This document shows, piece after piece, positions 1-37,209 of a stretch of DNA of 64,000 nt. The stretch covers positions 31,782,094-31,846,093 of the forward strand of contig OX457042.1 in assembly GCA_949752735.1 (NCBI GenBank). The letters run 5' to 3'. The notes beneath the pieces were generated by a model. That model searched no databases, had not been told where the DNA came from, and saw only the letters and a list, made by a program, of their open reading frames with translations. A program made the position numbers and the translations under genes. Within the stretch, counting starts at the first letter, position 1. Every line of letters starts with the position of its first letter. Origin of the DNA: Lumbricus terrestris (lineage: Eukaryota; Annelida; Clitellata; Crassiclitellata; Lumbricidae).

Positions 1-624
1 TGTCCGTTTAAAAAATAAATGAAGCTTATTAATATTAAAGTTCATTCGGACCTTGTACGTTCGTAAAAATGAGTGTTACCTAGTGGCTGTTATTATTAAC
101 GGTTTGTTAATTTTCTTAGACCATAGTCCTTCCCGTGCAGATCTGCACATTTGGCAATGCAGTTTCTACACTCCACTCTGTTAATGCATTATTTCGGTTG
201 CGCAAGGCATTTCACCTGGGTGGGTCGCAAGCCCCCCGCAGAACCCTCCTCCTTTATCCTGGCTATGGACAGACACAGGTCACCCCAAGAGGTGTCCTGT
301 GGCGGAGTTGGTTTGTTAACGGTTGAGATATTAGGCTATTTGTATGGCTGTTTCCAGTTCGAAATCCTGCAGTGATCTGGAAAATGGAATGGAGTCAATA
401 TGGCCGACAGAAGATTCCGAATGTTTGCAGTCTTCCCTGGTAGGTCACGTGCAGCATCTTCCAATTTCGAATATTTTCATAAGCAACGCTTTGACAGGCA
501 GGGCCGGCCTTAGCCCAAATGGCGCCCCAGGAAAAGTCCCGGAGACTTTATTTCGAAACAGATTCTCCCCCGGCGGATCTTTTCCAGAATAAATTCTACC
601 CCGAGACTCTATTCTGAAACGATG

Positions 625-893
625 TCTCCAGGGGGAGAGAATATTTCCTCCGCCTACGAAACATTGGGTATCCAAGGACGTCGTCAGCTTGGCTCTGCTG
701 AGAAGAGAGTCCTCTTAGTTCCTTTTGCTCGTACTACTACCATGAAGAATCGAGCCTTTTCTGTGGTTGGACCAGTGGTCTGGAATGGCCTTCCTTTTGA
801 GCTACGCCTACACCCTGGGACTCTACCAGGATCCTTCCTTACTAAACTTAAAACTGTTCTTTTGGGGCGCGCTGGAGTCGGGAGCGCCACTAA
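625..893 (+). mobile_element. LINE 3' end (CR1/L2-like reverse-transcriptase ORF C-terminus)
   Basis: The translated strand shows the conserved tail of non-LTR retrotransposon ORF2 proteins: AFSVVGPVVWNGLPFELR, followed by a FLTKLKTVLL-like segment. The same nucleotide block recurs at 48249-48425. The element is interrupted at 894 by a DNA transposon and resumes at 2157 with the family's 3' tail (GCGCTATATAAATGTCCG, then AATG repeats). It is a truncated, inactive copy. The family assignment (CR1/L2/Jockey group) is inferred from the RT tail and the short tandem 3' end. Confidence 0.7.
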
Positions 894-2148
894 CAGGGCC
901 GGATTAAGGCATGTTCGACATGTTCGGCCGAACAGGGGCCCCCACACTTCAGGGGGCCCCCACACATGCAATATAAATTTTTTCATCACTGTTAATCGTA
1001 ATAGTAAAAATGAGTAAAATATATTGGAACAAATCGTCAAATTATTTGAAAACTACTGATTTTAGCATAATATAGACTTACAACTTTTGAGCACGTGTGG
1101 GGGCCCTTATTATAGTTTCCAATTCCAGGCAGACTTATCTTAAAATGGGCCAGAAATTCTACCAAGGGCTATCAGTTTTAACTACTTAGATCTATATGAT
1201 TTTAGACACTTAACACCTCTTCTGATCGGAATTCAAGTGCTATGCAACGCATTTATGAAATGGCATACACTCTTTGATTTTACGAATTAGGTCTACTACT
1301 TGCGTAAACGCGAAATATAAGCCTATATTAGTGTGTGATCAGTGGCGGTGCTACAGAAGGACAAATCAGGGCAAATGCCCTGGTACAAAGCCTTTGCCTT
1401 GGTCGTTGTCTTGCCACAAGACTTCCGGAATATTTTCCCTGCCAAGAATTTATTTAGGGCATAAATCGCTTCTGCACAGTTTACTTGCATGAGTGAACTG
1501 ACTATGCCCTGGTTAAAAAGTCTGATTCTAATATTCTTAAACGTATTAGATGAATACTTTAAACAGTAGCGGCGCAAGGGGGCTACGGGGGCTAAGACCC
1601 CCAAAAAGGCCATCCTTTTTTACATGTAAATATTAAACATTTCCGTGATCAGCCAACCTAGAAATTTACTGAAACACCATATGCACGAGATTTCGACCAG
1701 ATGACTAAAAAAATCGTCAGAAATTTTCGTGGGTGACAATGGAAAATTTCATGAGATTTCGACCGAATGACTAAAAAAAGAAAAGAAAAAGGTCGTTTCA
1801 AATAATGGTGGTTGAAAATAATGGACAATTTTCATGAGATTTCGACCGAATGACAAAAAAAGTCGTCAGAAATTTTGGCGGCTGAAAATGGAAAATTTAG
1901 CACGCGGAAATTTAGCCCCCCGAAACTGAAATCCTGGCGCCGCCACTGACTCTAACACTAGACTGGAATATGAAAAGACCTGTTCATATTGTAAAAAAAG
2001 AAGGATCGAATTACTAATAGACGAGTGTTGATTTGTTGAATATAACACGTTTTGTGTCAATTGTGTGCCCTTTTTCAATGAGTCTGTAAGGTTGGGGGCC
2101 CCCACAGTTTTACCGAACAGGGCCCCCACATTTGTTAATCCGGCCCTG
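894..2148. mobile_element. hAT-like non-autonomous DNA transposon, 1255 bp
   Basis: The ends are perfect 14-bp terminal inverted repeats (CAGGGCCGGATTAA and its complement). A perfect 8-bp target-site duplication, GCCACTAA, lies at 886-893 and 2149-2156. Eight-base duplications with CAGGG ends are the hAT superfamily signature. No transposase reading frame is visible. Rejoining the flanks at the duplication restores the LINE tail, so the element is younger than that LINE copy. It holds a second MITE at 1564-1948. Confidence 0.85.
1564..1948. mobile_element. hAT-type MITE, family 'CAGTRGCGGCGC'
   Basis: The 385-bp element starts CAGTAGCGGCGC and ends GGCGCCGCCACTG. Imperfect 8-bp flanks (ACTTTAAA and ACTCTAAC, 6 of 8 matching) suggest an old hAT-type duplication. 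The interior carries short motifs (GTCGTCAGAAATTTT, GAGATTTCGACC) shared with copies at 32823-33100 and 33244-33608. It is nested in the 894-2148 transposon and non-coding. Confidence 0.7.
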
Positions 2149-2156
2149 GCCACTAA

Positions 2157-2203
2157 GTAGTTGAAGGAGCGCTATATAAATGTCCGAATGAATGAATGAA
2201 ACA
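2157..2203 (+). mobile_element. Displaced 3' tail of the LINE at 625-893
   Basis: The sequence GTAGTTGAAGGAGCGCTATA, then TAAATGTCCG and AATG repeats, is the LINE 3' tail. It was separated from its body by the hAT insertion. The same tail closes the copies at 48249-48425 and 25505-25600. Confidence 0.75.
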
Positions 2204-2686
2204 AAGTCTCCATACACCGATGTTTTTACCACAAGTAACTCTATTATGGTGACTGTGAAGACGTGAATGTGCATGTGCTATATAAAAATAAACTGCATGA
2301 CCATCGAATTTGTCAGTAAATTACATATTTTAAGTGTCTGACTAAAGACTGGCAATAGAACCATCAGCAAAACCTATCTACGTTGAATAGTGTCTAAGAT
2401 AGGCCTATAGACAAATTTAATTCCCGGCAGCCATCTTGGATGCCATCTTCAAAACGGCCATTTTCTAATGCAGGAATTAAGTAGACTGTTTTACTATGTT
2501 AATGCGTATACCTATGCATTGCAAGTGGTAACAGAATCCACTGAGAAACGTTTTGTATCAATTTTCTCGAGGTTAAGTCATTCAATGACCCCAGATTTAA
2601 CTCGGATGTTAGAATTTAGAATTTCGTTTCAGTTGCCTTCAAGGTCACACGATTTCGATTAAGTCGACTGTTTGTTTGTATGTGCA

Positions 2687-2882
2687 CTTGTTATAGCGCC
2701 CCAAGCAAGCTCTCTACTCAGAGGCGCTCCCGAATGCATAGCGGACACTGCATCGGAGTTTCACGCCGAAGCGCTGAGCAATTGTGAGTGAAGGACTTGC
2801 CCAAGGTCCTTACGCGGCGAGGTGGATTCGAACCTCGAACCTTCCGGCTTCAAGGCAAAGACGCCACCACTATGTGACTGTG
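2687..2882 (-). mobile_element. tRNA-derived SINE, family 1, with LINE-type tail
   Basis: Read on the minus strand it has a tRNA-like B box (GGTTCGAGGTTCGAATCCACC), the family body (GTCCTTCACTC, GCTCAGCGCTTCGGCGTGAA) and a tail GGGAGCGCCTCTGAGTAG, then GGGGCGCTATAACAAG. Copies are at 4868-5060, 54219-54430 and 58015-58235. It lies just before the first recognisable phosphodiesterase exon. Confidence 0.8.
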
Positions 2883-2926
2883 AGACTGTGAGGATGAGGT
2901 ACTCATTCCGATGTGCTTTTGTTTAG

Positions 2927-28429
<25,503 letters not shown>

Positions 28430-28776
28430 AAGATCATCAGCTGAAATTTAAAACACGAATTAAAAGCAACCGTCATATTTCGAAGATATTGCGTAAACAC
28501 ACGCGTATATAGGCCTACATCAACACACACCTTCACACACCAACACACCTAAACACACACATTGTGTCACACACACACACACACACACACACACTGTCAC
28601 AGACACACGCGCACGCACTGTCACACACCTGAAGAGACTCGCATGTACACGCATTTCGAACTTGATTAGTTCACATATCTTATAGTTGACATTAATTTTG
28701 ACCTCATATTATTATTTATAGACTCTATTTTGTATATACGTGCATATATATAATGTTTTAAACGTGAGTGCATAGA

Positions 28777-28782
28777 AATAAA
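28777..28782 (+). terminator. Polyadenylation signal AATAAA of the PDE10A-like gene
   Basis: AATAAA in GAAATAAAATT lies 348 bases after the TAG stop, in an AT-rich 3' region that also holds an AC microsatellite (28560-28595). This implies a 3' UTR of about 0.37 kb. Confidence 0.55.
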
Positions 28783-28864
28783 ATTATTAATTTTTTAAGT
28801 ACTGAGGAGTCGCTGCTCAAGATGTCAATGGATGGTGTAAGAAAATCAAAGCGGAAAAATCATC

Positions 28865-29205
28865 CGGACCATCATTTCATTCATTCGATCATTCATTCAT
28901 TCATTCATTCATTCATTCATTCATTCAATCATTCATTCAATCATTCCCTAACTCATTCATCCACTCATTCATTCATTCACTCATTCATTCATTCATTCAT
29001 TTATTCACTCATTTCATTCATTCATTCATTCATTCATGCATTCATTCATTCAATCATTCATTCGCTCATTTCATTCATGCACTCATTCATGCATTCATTC
29101 ATTCATTCATGCATTCATTCACTCATTTCATTCATTCATTCATGCATTCATTCATTCATTCATTCATTTCATTCATTCACTCATTCATTCACTCATTCAT
29201 CCCGG
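28865..29205. repeat. (ATTC)n array, reverse-strand LINE tail origin
   Basis: About 340 bases of ATTC repeats end in GGAAGTTTATATAGCACCCC. That is the reverse complement of the LINE tail, so this is a tail-derived array on the minus strand. Confidence 0.92.
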
Positions 29206-29389
29206 AAGTTTATATAGCACCCCTTAATTTAAAGAAATCTACTCGGGGAAACTTCCCCGACAAGTTACGGCTGAGGACTTGAGCAACTGGTAGGCTATTT
29301 TGTATTGTATTGCATTGTATTCAAACATGTGTAAAGCGTCTGTATAGTAGTGTGATCTCTTCTTACCTCTAGAATCTAGACTCCATGGC

Positions 29390-30480
29390 ATTTTTTTCTA
29401 GCTCCTTTACTCTTCATTTTCAGTCAATGAAGTTATTGCTCGTATTAATATTCTTAGTGTGGAATTACAGCCAAAGATCAGAATCAGAGGTAGAGCATAA
29501 TACAGATCGGCAAACTATTCATCAGAACTTCGGTTCCGTCTTGCTTACATGTATAGGCCTATTCTCTTTGCTATAGGAGGCGTATAATTTTACGTATGAT
29601 TGCAGGGCGACAGTCAGAGTCGAGAACAGTCAGAAAGGTAGCCTACGACACAGAAAAGACAATTAATTAAACAAAAATTATTGACAGTTACTATAAAGCA
29701 CTTTATTACCAAGTCCACTAAATGTCGTCCCTCTCCACACCGTCAATTCTATTTGCAGAAATCTGCTTCAGTCTCGTAACGAAGAGTTTTCCGACTCGTT
29801 GTCGATAGAGTTGAAGTTGTCTTCTTTCGAGGGTGTCTTTCGATAGCTCACTAGACCTGCTCCACATCCATCAATTCTCTCTAATCGTCTCTTCATTTCC
29901 CCTTCTCGTCCCTCGGCTCAACAGCACACAGCACATAAATAAAAGATAAATTTAAAATTAATAATATTGGGCTTGCGGGATATTGAGCTAATCCACGCTA
30001 GGGGCCATCCTGCCTTTGCGAGGAGCTTACGGGATTTTACACCACGCCAGAGGCCCGGCAGGTACTAATACAAATAAACTACAAACACACAACAACAACA
30101 ACCACAAAAACAACAACGAACCATCACTCATCGCAACCCCTCAAGCCATTGCAATCCCTCCTCAGGTCATTCCTCCTATATGGTCAGCCATGTGCATCGG
30201 TTCCTAAAGCAACACAGAAAACCCACGAAAAATAATAAATGCATGTTATGGCAGATAATTATAAGATAAGATAAGAATATTCTTTAATATGCCAATTGCT
30301 ACCCGCATTTTGGTGTTCTGACAAAGTATAATAAACGTACATTATAGCCAATCAAATAATCATAATATATGGTTTACAATAGCACGCATGATGTAGCATC
30401 ATAATAGGAAGTAATAAAGTAGGAGATCATCCTGCATGAGAGTGTCTCGTTTGTTGGCTAATCGATCCAACCGATAGCAT
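29390..30480. repeat. Dispersed repeat, copy 1 of an about 1-kb family
   Basis: It shares long stretches with 46240-47210 in the same orientation, including ATCAGAACTTCGGTTCC, AGGGCGACAG, TTTGCGAGGAGCTTACGGG, CACCACGCCAGAGGCCCGGC, and CGATCCAACCGATAGC at the end. No coding frame or terminal repeats were recognised; class unknown. Confidence 0.7.
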
Positions 30481-31471
30481 TCTTACTCAGAGGGAAGGTC
30501 AAGCAGCGAAGGAATGGGCTGCAGGTATGCTGAGGCTAAGAAGGTGAAGTCGCTAACACTTAATTCAGACCAATGACTGCCTCTCGATGCTATTTCCCAG
30601 GGAACTGATGGTTGCTTAATCTTCTTTACATCTCAGTTTCTACACTCTACCGTACCCATATAGATCTGGTTATGATAATAATTATTAGATGCTGTGCATC
30701 GCAACATTATGCATTTTCTAACGTGTTGCACATTCCCATTTGACCATAAATTGATGGCATACGAGGTTTCTTAGTGACAATTCCCAATTTGCATCATTTC
30801 CATCTATAGTGCGATGAACATCTGATGCTTTAATTGTGCCTCGTCTGGTGGAACATAACGATTCACCGGATTACAGTTCCAAGTTTTAGGCTCGACCCTT
30901 TGAACTATCGATGTTGACCAGTCAGGTATCTATAGGCCTATAAATACAATGCTTAAGTCATGTAGGTATCATTGTGTGAAACAATTCTTACATTTAATTT
31001 CGACTTTCTGTTGAACATTGGCTTTCTGTTCAAGATCTTCTGTCCACCGATCGTCTGCTTATGTCTAGGCTTACTCATCGATTTGAATCTTCAAGTTGAA
31101 CAATTCCTGCGCCTAACTTCGAGTTTCTTCTTCCTTCCAATCGATGAATTTCGAAGATGTCATTTTCTAAATAAACGACAGAAATCGTTTCTAATAGTCA
31201 ATTGTTATTGGTCCACGCCTTCCAAGAAAAAGTTTTTACTTAGGTTACATCGAAATTTTTACGTACTAGCTCTTGCCATGGTGATGACTCTGATGGATAG
31301 GAATGCTGTTTTAAATGATAATTTCGTGTCGATTAAAGCCCATAGGCATAGGCGCCAAGTTGACCCGAAGAGTACGAGTGCCCAAAGGAAAGTGAAAGAA
31401 ATCCGCGCGTGAGCGCGGAAAATTTTTTTGGAGCCTTTTTTGATAGGAGAGTTATTTAAATTACCTCTGTT
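30481..31471. other. Intergenic, no recognised gene
   Basis: AT-rich sequence with a 146-codon open frame at 30972-31412 that has no recognisable domain and ends in MITE-like GC-rich sequence. I see no supported feature. Confidence 0.5.
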
Positions 31472-32149
31472 CATAGGCGGAGACTCGTTCATGGTTTTAG
31501 GGGACGAACTCGCGGTCAAAGGACGATCGCCGAGCAGGGAAGGGCCGAAGTGGCTTGGGGAGGGGATTTGCTCCTAACCATTTTCGAATTTTTTCTTGCC
31601 ACACTGCGATGGTAGCATCTTAGGCTATCACTTTTACGAAATTGTCGTGCTGGTTTAAGACTTGAAAGGCAGAAAAGCATCCTTGCCGTTATTTTAAAAA
31701 CAAAACAATATCCAGCTTTTGTGATGCTGGGAGTTGATTCTCGCGCAGTGAGGATCATTATAGGCCTATATCGTATACATAGCATGTAGCCTACAATAAA
31801 AAGAAACATGCAGTCATTCAAATCGTCGCCTTCGTCCGTAATAAAAAAAAGACTGAAGCGGATCAAATGAGCACGATTTCGAGGTTTTCCTCGTATTCGT
31901 ATGGAGTTGAGACTACCGGACGGGGTAAAACTGGAGCAATAATAAGGAAGACTAACTGAGGTAGAAGAAAATATGTAAAAGATGCAATGGTTTTTATAGA
32001 TAGGCCTAAGCAATGCCAAAAGAGAAATAATATCATAAAAGCACATCTTGTTGACTGATTTCTGGTGGTGCCCATGCATAGGCGGGCCTCGCATGGCCAA
32101 TTTCTGGTGGTGCTGAGCACTCACGGGCCTCGCAGAGTCGGCGCCCATG
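31472..32149. mobile_element. Candidate hAT-like element, 'CATAGGCGGAGACTC' ends
   Basis: Left end CATAGGCGGAGACTCG and right end CGCAGAGTCGGCGCCCATG are approximate inverted repeats, similar to the MITE at 27885. The interior contains a diverged relative of the 85-bp minisatellite unit (CACACTGCGATGGTAGCATC). No clean duplication was found. Confidence 0.45.
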
Positions 32150-32619
32150 CCCATAGGTCTAGTTCTAAAGGCCTATAGGCCTATCGTTCGATATAAGTCT
32201 TCGAAAGTTAAATTCTTTTTCCTGATCAAAAACGTCGAAGGCTTTCAGTTTTAAATGGCAATTAAGCCTAACGTCGATCATTAAAGTTATAATCTTACCA
32301 ACGATTTCTGTCTTCAAAGCAACGGATTTTCTGTTCTTCTCGTCCATGTTTTTTCGATGGTTTTCTGCTGTTTGTGTCGATTTTTCAACGGCATTATGTG
32401 TTTTCGAAAGGACCATGCATGGTTCTTTCGATCGTGATTGTTTAAATATTATTGCTTCTATTCTCATCGACGAAATTTGATAAGTTTCTCTTCGAAATGA
32501 ATCAGCGTCTTGTCTCTCCCGATAGCAATTGTGACGTCATCGGAGCAATTTTACATCTTGAACACTTTTTCATAATCACGTCATCAGTATAATAATTATT
32601 GTCGTTGATATGTAGATTA

Positions 32620-32815
32620 ATTCATTAGAGATATTTATATAGCGCTCTTCAAAGGTTACTACTCAGAAACGCTCCCGCACCAACCTCGGCTAAGAAGGAC
32701 GTACGGTCTTAAGGCAGCGATAAAACGCATCTGTGCAGACTCTATGGGCATTGGGCGTAGTAGACAGTGGAAGTCCAATCCACACCATGGGGCCAATAAC
32801 AGAGAAAGCATGGTG
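32620..32815 (-). mobile_element. LINE 3' end fragment, reverse
   Basis: TTTATATAGCGCTCTTCAAA, then ACTCAGAAACGCTCCCG, is the reverse-complement tail. The adjoining sequence (GGCATTGGGCGTAGTAGACA) is a diverged body. Confidence 0.55.
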
Positions 32816-32822
32816 CTGTCTA

Positions 32823-33100
32823 CGGTGACGGCGTTAGGGTGGGGAGCCTAGGGAGGGCTAAGCCCCACCCCTATAAAAGGCAACCCGATGGCTAAGCCCC
32901 CTAAAAAAGGCCATCTGGTTTCTGGGACATGTAGGCTAAAACTGAAATATTTCCACGGTAAACTCGCTAAAAATGGATCACATGCATGAGATTTCAAAAA
33001 AGGTCGTCAGAAATTTTGGCGGATGAAAATGGAAAATATCCTCTGCGAGGATTCAGCCCCCCTCCCCCAAAGGAAAACTGAAATCCTGGCGCCGCCACTG
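32823..33100. mobile_element. hAT-type MITE, family 'CAGTRGCGGCGC', diverged
   Basis: The right end GGCGCCGCCACTG and the internal GTCGTCAGAAATTTTGGCGG match 1564-1948. The left end is degenerate (CGGTGACGGCG). No duplication remains. Confidence 0.6.
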
Positions 33101-33243
33101 CAGCTATAGCGCAGTTCATGCTCGGGGAATGAAGAGTTCACCCTGAGTGAAAGAACTTATAGATCACGGCGCCTCTGTACACTCAGAGTGGAGTGACAGA
33201 AAGCTCTTGCAAAATGCAGAACATCCCGCACATGTATAAACAG

Positions 33244-33608
33244 CAGTGGCGGCGCCAGGACTTCAGTTTTGAGCGGGGTGAATTTTCGGGAGAAAATTTT
33301 CCGTTTTCGGTCACCAAAATTGGCGACGACCTTTTTTTAGTCATCGGTCAAAAATCTCAAGAAAATTCCATTTCAACCGTTAAAATTTCTGACGACTTTT
33401 TTTTAGTCATTTGGTCGAAATCTTGTAAACGGTCCTTTTTCATATCCTCCAAACAGTCTGGCAAACCTCGTGCGTACCTTTACGGTTACTTGAGGTGGGG
33501 GGGGGGCTAAATGGGGTTAATCGTGCAAATATTTCATTTTTACATGAAAAAAATGGATGGCCTTTTTTAGGAGGCTTAGCCCCTTAGCCCCCCCTAGCGC
33601 CGCTACTG
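33244..33608. mobile_element. hAT-type MITE, family 'CAGTRGCGGCGC', inverted copy
   Basis: A 365-bp element with ends CAGTGGCGGCGCCAGG and TAGCGCCGCTACTG, in opposite orientation to 1564-1948. It shares AAATTTCTGACGAC and TTAGTCATTTGGTCGAAAT. The flanks do not match. Confidence 0.7.
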
Positions 33609-34024
33609 TTTCGTAAAGGGTCAGCCGGACTGATGGGGGAACTTTCCACTTTCGTCCACTTTTCACGCCAAAATGGCTGGTGAAAAGTAAAGAATTTTCT
33701 AAATGGCGAGCCATGGCCGGATTGGCCCCTCTGGATCCGCCCCTGGGGTTCTCTATCCATTATTCATGTAAAATATAAAAAATGACAGCACAATTATTAT
33801 TGTATACGAATATAAAGATCATTAGGGATCGAGAGAGAACAAAAATTTTAATAAGCAACCGACAAATTAATAGAGTAGGCTACAACAGGAAAAACAACTG
33901 TTAGCCTAACTATAGAAAGACAACTATAAGGGCTTGGCGAAACCACTCATGAGCAGAAGCCATCTATTAAATATCAGGAAGGGTTTTAAGTAGGCCTATA
34001 GATAAAGACGAAGTTTTTGCTTAA

Positions 34025-35586
34025 CCCATTTACCGTCGCTATGAGAAATAGCCATCGTATCAAGCTGCAGCTGATAGTATATCATCAATATGATGCCAAT
34101 AGACTTCTGACAGTGCAATTTTATTTAAATTATTTGTAGTGACCTAGTTTCAGGACGTTGCGTTTTCGCAACAACGGCAGGAAAGGTGAACTTTATCTAT
34201 GCCTACAAAGGTGAATGTGACTATGTATATAATATATGTGTGTTTTCCAGATTGTACGCCCACAGTTTCGCAGCTATTGACCTGAAACCTTGCACCTGAA
34301 CAGAGGGCCGCCAGGGCCATCATGTGGAGAGACTGGTTTTTACCTCTCACTGTAGGGGGGAGGGGGTTGGCGGCCGGAAAATAGCACAAATATCGCTGTT
34401 TCCACATCTTCGCCATAGTCTCACATATAATCTGAACCTGACAGCTAGACCGAGTGCCCCACGGTGACCTCGCGCTCATTAGGACACACCCCGCCCACCA
34501 AGGGTTGGGGTGGGCGCTGGGTTTCTGGGTGAACCAAAACTTCTACCTCGAAATTTCTTGGGTAGCGCCGGTTACTTCAGAGGAGAGGATGGGGACTCCG
34601 TGGGTGAGAGCGAAGTAGGTGGTGACTGGTGCGTTGGGGTGTCGTGGGGTGGTGGTGCGGTGGGGTGGGGTGGTGGGGGATGGCGGTTGGTGCTAGTAGT
34701 CACAAACCTAAATGTACTGAATAACACTATTGACACCAGAGCGGTGGAAGCATGTTAGGACGGGGGCAGGCGTGGATGGTAGGGGTGGGGCTGGATGGGT
34801 ACAAAATGGGGTGGTGGTGGGGGGTGGGAGAGCCTGGAACTGGATGGGGTTGAGAGGGCAGAGTAGTGAGTAAAGGGTAGTGGCGAGGGCGGGGAAAGTC
34901 GAAACTTTCCTAGTTGCGTCAACGCCGGATACTCCAGAGAGGAATAGGGGCTGTCTGGAGGCTGGGTGTGACACTCCGCCCCGTAGTTGGTTCTAGTGGG
35001 GCTGGTGGAGGACTGGAGGGGAAACCCGAAATTTCCTGGGCAACGCCGAGTACCCCAGGTAGTTTTTTGTGTAAGCAATCGAAAGTTCATTATAAGTTTA
35101 TATGAGTTACTACATGCATTGTACGTGCCATAAGGCGTAGCCCCCTATATATAGCGTATTCCGCCGAAGTTGCGAAAACGCAACATAATTCACATAGCGC
35201 ATTTCGTCGAAGTTGCGAAAACGCAACATTAAAATTTCGCACATTGCGGTTTCAGCATACATTGAGATAAACATTTAATAAACAAATGACGTTAATTATT
35301 CACATTAGTATTCCAATCGGACAGCTTCGCTTCTCGAAAATATTTAAGTGTTATGAGAGAAAAAAATTATTGAACAAAACCCCTAAGCACACGCCAAAAA
35401 GATCAAATTTTGAGAAATTCCCAAAACTATATGATGACAATAAATAATATTATATTTAATAACATCATACTTAATAAGCACCCATTAAGTAATAAAAAAT
35501 GGATTTGTTTAGTTTTCTCACGTTGTTAATTTTTTCACAATTTTTAAGTAGTATGTTGCGTTTTCGCAACGTTGGCGGTAAATGGG
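34025..35586. mobile_element. piggyBac-like non-autonomous element, 1562 bp
   Basis: CCCATTTACCGTC and GGCGGTAAATGGG termini sit between TTAA sites (34021-34024 and 35587-35590). This is the piggyBac pattern of TTAA target duplication with CCC/GGG ends. The palindrome GTTGCGTTTTCGCAAC occurs near 34157 and 35551, with the complementary GTTGCGAAAACGCAAC near 35170 and 35213. No transposase frame is present; the interior is G-rich. Confidence 0.75.
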
Positions 35587-35654
35587 TTAACCGTTAAATA
35601 ATCTAGTGTTAGGTTGGAATGAAGATATGCATATTAGGGTGCCAACATTGCGAG

Positions 35655-35715
35655 TCAGTATATATTGTATTGAGAACTAGCTGGGGTATCTGGCGTTGCC
35701 CGGGAATTTTAGGAT
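35655..35715. repeat. Copy of a GGCGTTGCCCGGGAATT-type dispersed repeat
   Basis: CTAGCTGGGGTATCTGGCGT, then TGCCCGGGAATTTTAGG. Diverged reverse-complement copies lie near 34545, 34895 and 35020 within the piggyBac-like element. Confidence 0.5.
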
Positions 35716-35861
35716 TCGGGCCATTCCCCGCAAATCCCTCCCTCCATCCATCCATCCCACCCTCCCTCCCACCCTCCCTCCCGCCTCCCTTCCACCCTCC
35801 TTCCCTCCTACCCTCCCTCCCTGACACACCCACACTCTACCACACTCCGACCTCGACCGGT

Positions 35862-36016
35862 ACGCGACTCGTGAAATCCGGACTGGCAAAAGCGCTGGCC
35901 TTAAACACCTCTAAAACGGGGCCGACCGCTGCTTTTATACGCGACCCGTGAAATTCGGACTGGCAAAAGCGCTGGCCTTAAATACCTCTAAAACGGTGTC
36001 AACCGCTGCTTTTATG
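35862..36016. repeat. Two-copy direct repeat, about 78-85 bp unit
   Basis: CGGACTGGCAAAAGCGCTGG, then CCTTAAACACCTCTAAAACG and CCGCTGCTTTTAT, occur twice with few differences. The class is unknown. Confidence 0.8.
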
Positions 36017-36139
36017 CGTAAGCGTACGTAATCGTAATCGTAATCGTAAACTCGAGATTTCTAAAGCGCCCCTCGAAAGCCAAGCGCAGGGCACCAGCTT
36101 ATTCACGAGCGCTGCGTTGCGTTAGAAGGGTTGTCCATG

Positions 36140-37130
36140 AGAATAGTCCGTGGTGGTCACTGTACGTATGGGACCGAAAGAAAAGTGCTGTCATAATTAA
36201 GCCTGTGAGGGAAACGGCCAACAGGGAAAATGAGGGTTTCTGCCCCCACCCTGGCCCCATGGGGGCAAATACCCCCAATGACCAGTGTCGGGTCGACCCC
36301 AACCCCCTGCGAAGGATTGGGGTCGATTGCTTCAAAACTGTGGCCGTGCATAGCTAACACAAACAAACACACGTACAGACTTACTGAAATAATTATATAT
36401 ATAGCCTAAGCTATACGAGTGTTAGTAGGCCTAGGCTATGTGCATGTGTAGGGAAGTTAATTAATTGTCTAGTTGAGTATAAGAGTGGCGATCAGAGGTC
36501 AGGTTAAAGAAATCATTAAATACAAGACAGTAAGACCGTAAGAGGCATATGGTTATAGCTGTAGGCTACATAAACTCTCCTATTTGCAAGTGTCTATTAA
36601 TTTGATCGATTTTTAATAATCCAAATTCCTTGAACATAGCCTATAGCCTATATAGATATCGGTGTGGGCTCGGAATATTGCACCATAAATCGGATTGCAT
36701 ATTTTTGAAGGGTGACTAGTCTGACAAAATTAGATTTGTAAATGGGCGTCCAAATTAAATTACAGTAGGCTAAATAAGGATAAATAATAGAATAGAATAT
36801 CATAGCATAGGGCGGATGGAGATAGGAATCAGTTTAGATGAGCTAATTAATTAGCACGTACACCAACAGTCTTAATTAGCAATTTTGCCAGAGACAATAA
36901 TTATTGATGGGCTCCTTCCAGTTTAGGTAGATAGGTATTTATATTATATTATTACGCTTTGGATCGATAATAATATGCCACCAGTGTGTTTTTTATAGTC
37001 ACGTTGAGAAGTATTGTTCGAGATAGCCTATCATATAATCTTAGGCCTAATCTTTCTGTTTCTGCATGTTTCCTTAAACTTTTTTCCCAAGATCTTTGCA
37101 CTGTAGGCTACTTAATTTGAGAGGCCTTTA
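36140..37130. other. Intergenic, no recognised gene
   Basis: AT-rich sequence with several AGGCCTA motifs and a weak GC-rich repeat at 36230-36310. No supported coding feature. Confidence 0.5.
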
Positions 37131-37140
37131 TAAATCCAAA

Positions 37141-37209
37141 AATAGTATAGTATAGTATAGTATAGTATAGTATAGTATAGTATAGTATAGTATAGTATAG
37201 TATAGTATA
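37141..37209. repeat. (TATAG)n pentanucleotide array
   Basis: About 13 perfect TATAG units. Confidence 0.97.

Noticed and set aside
30972..31412. 146-codon frame as a gene
   Set aside because: No recognisable domain, no splice support, AT-rich composition, and its end runs into MITE-like sequence.
34510..35105. Overlapping Gly/Trp- and Pro-rich frames
   Set aside because: They arise from G-rich sequence inside the piggyBac-like element and are open on both strands.
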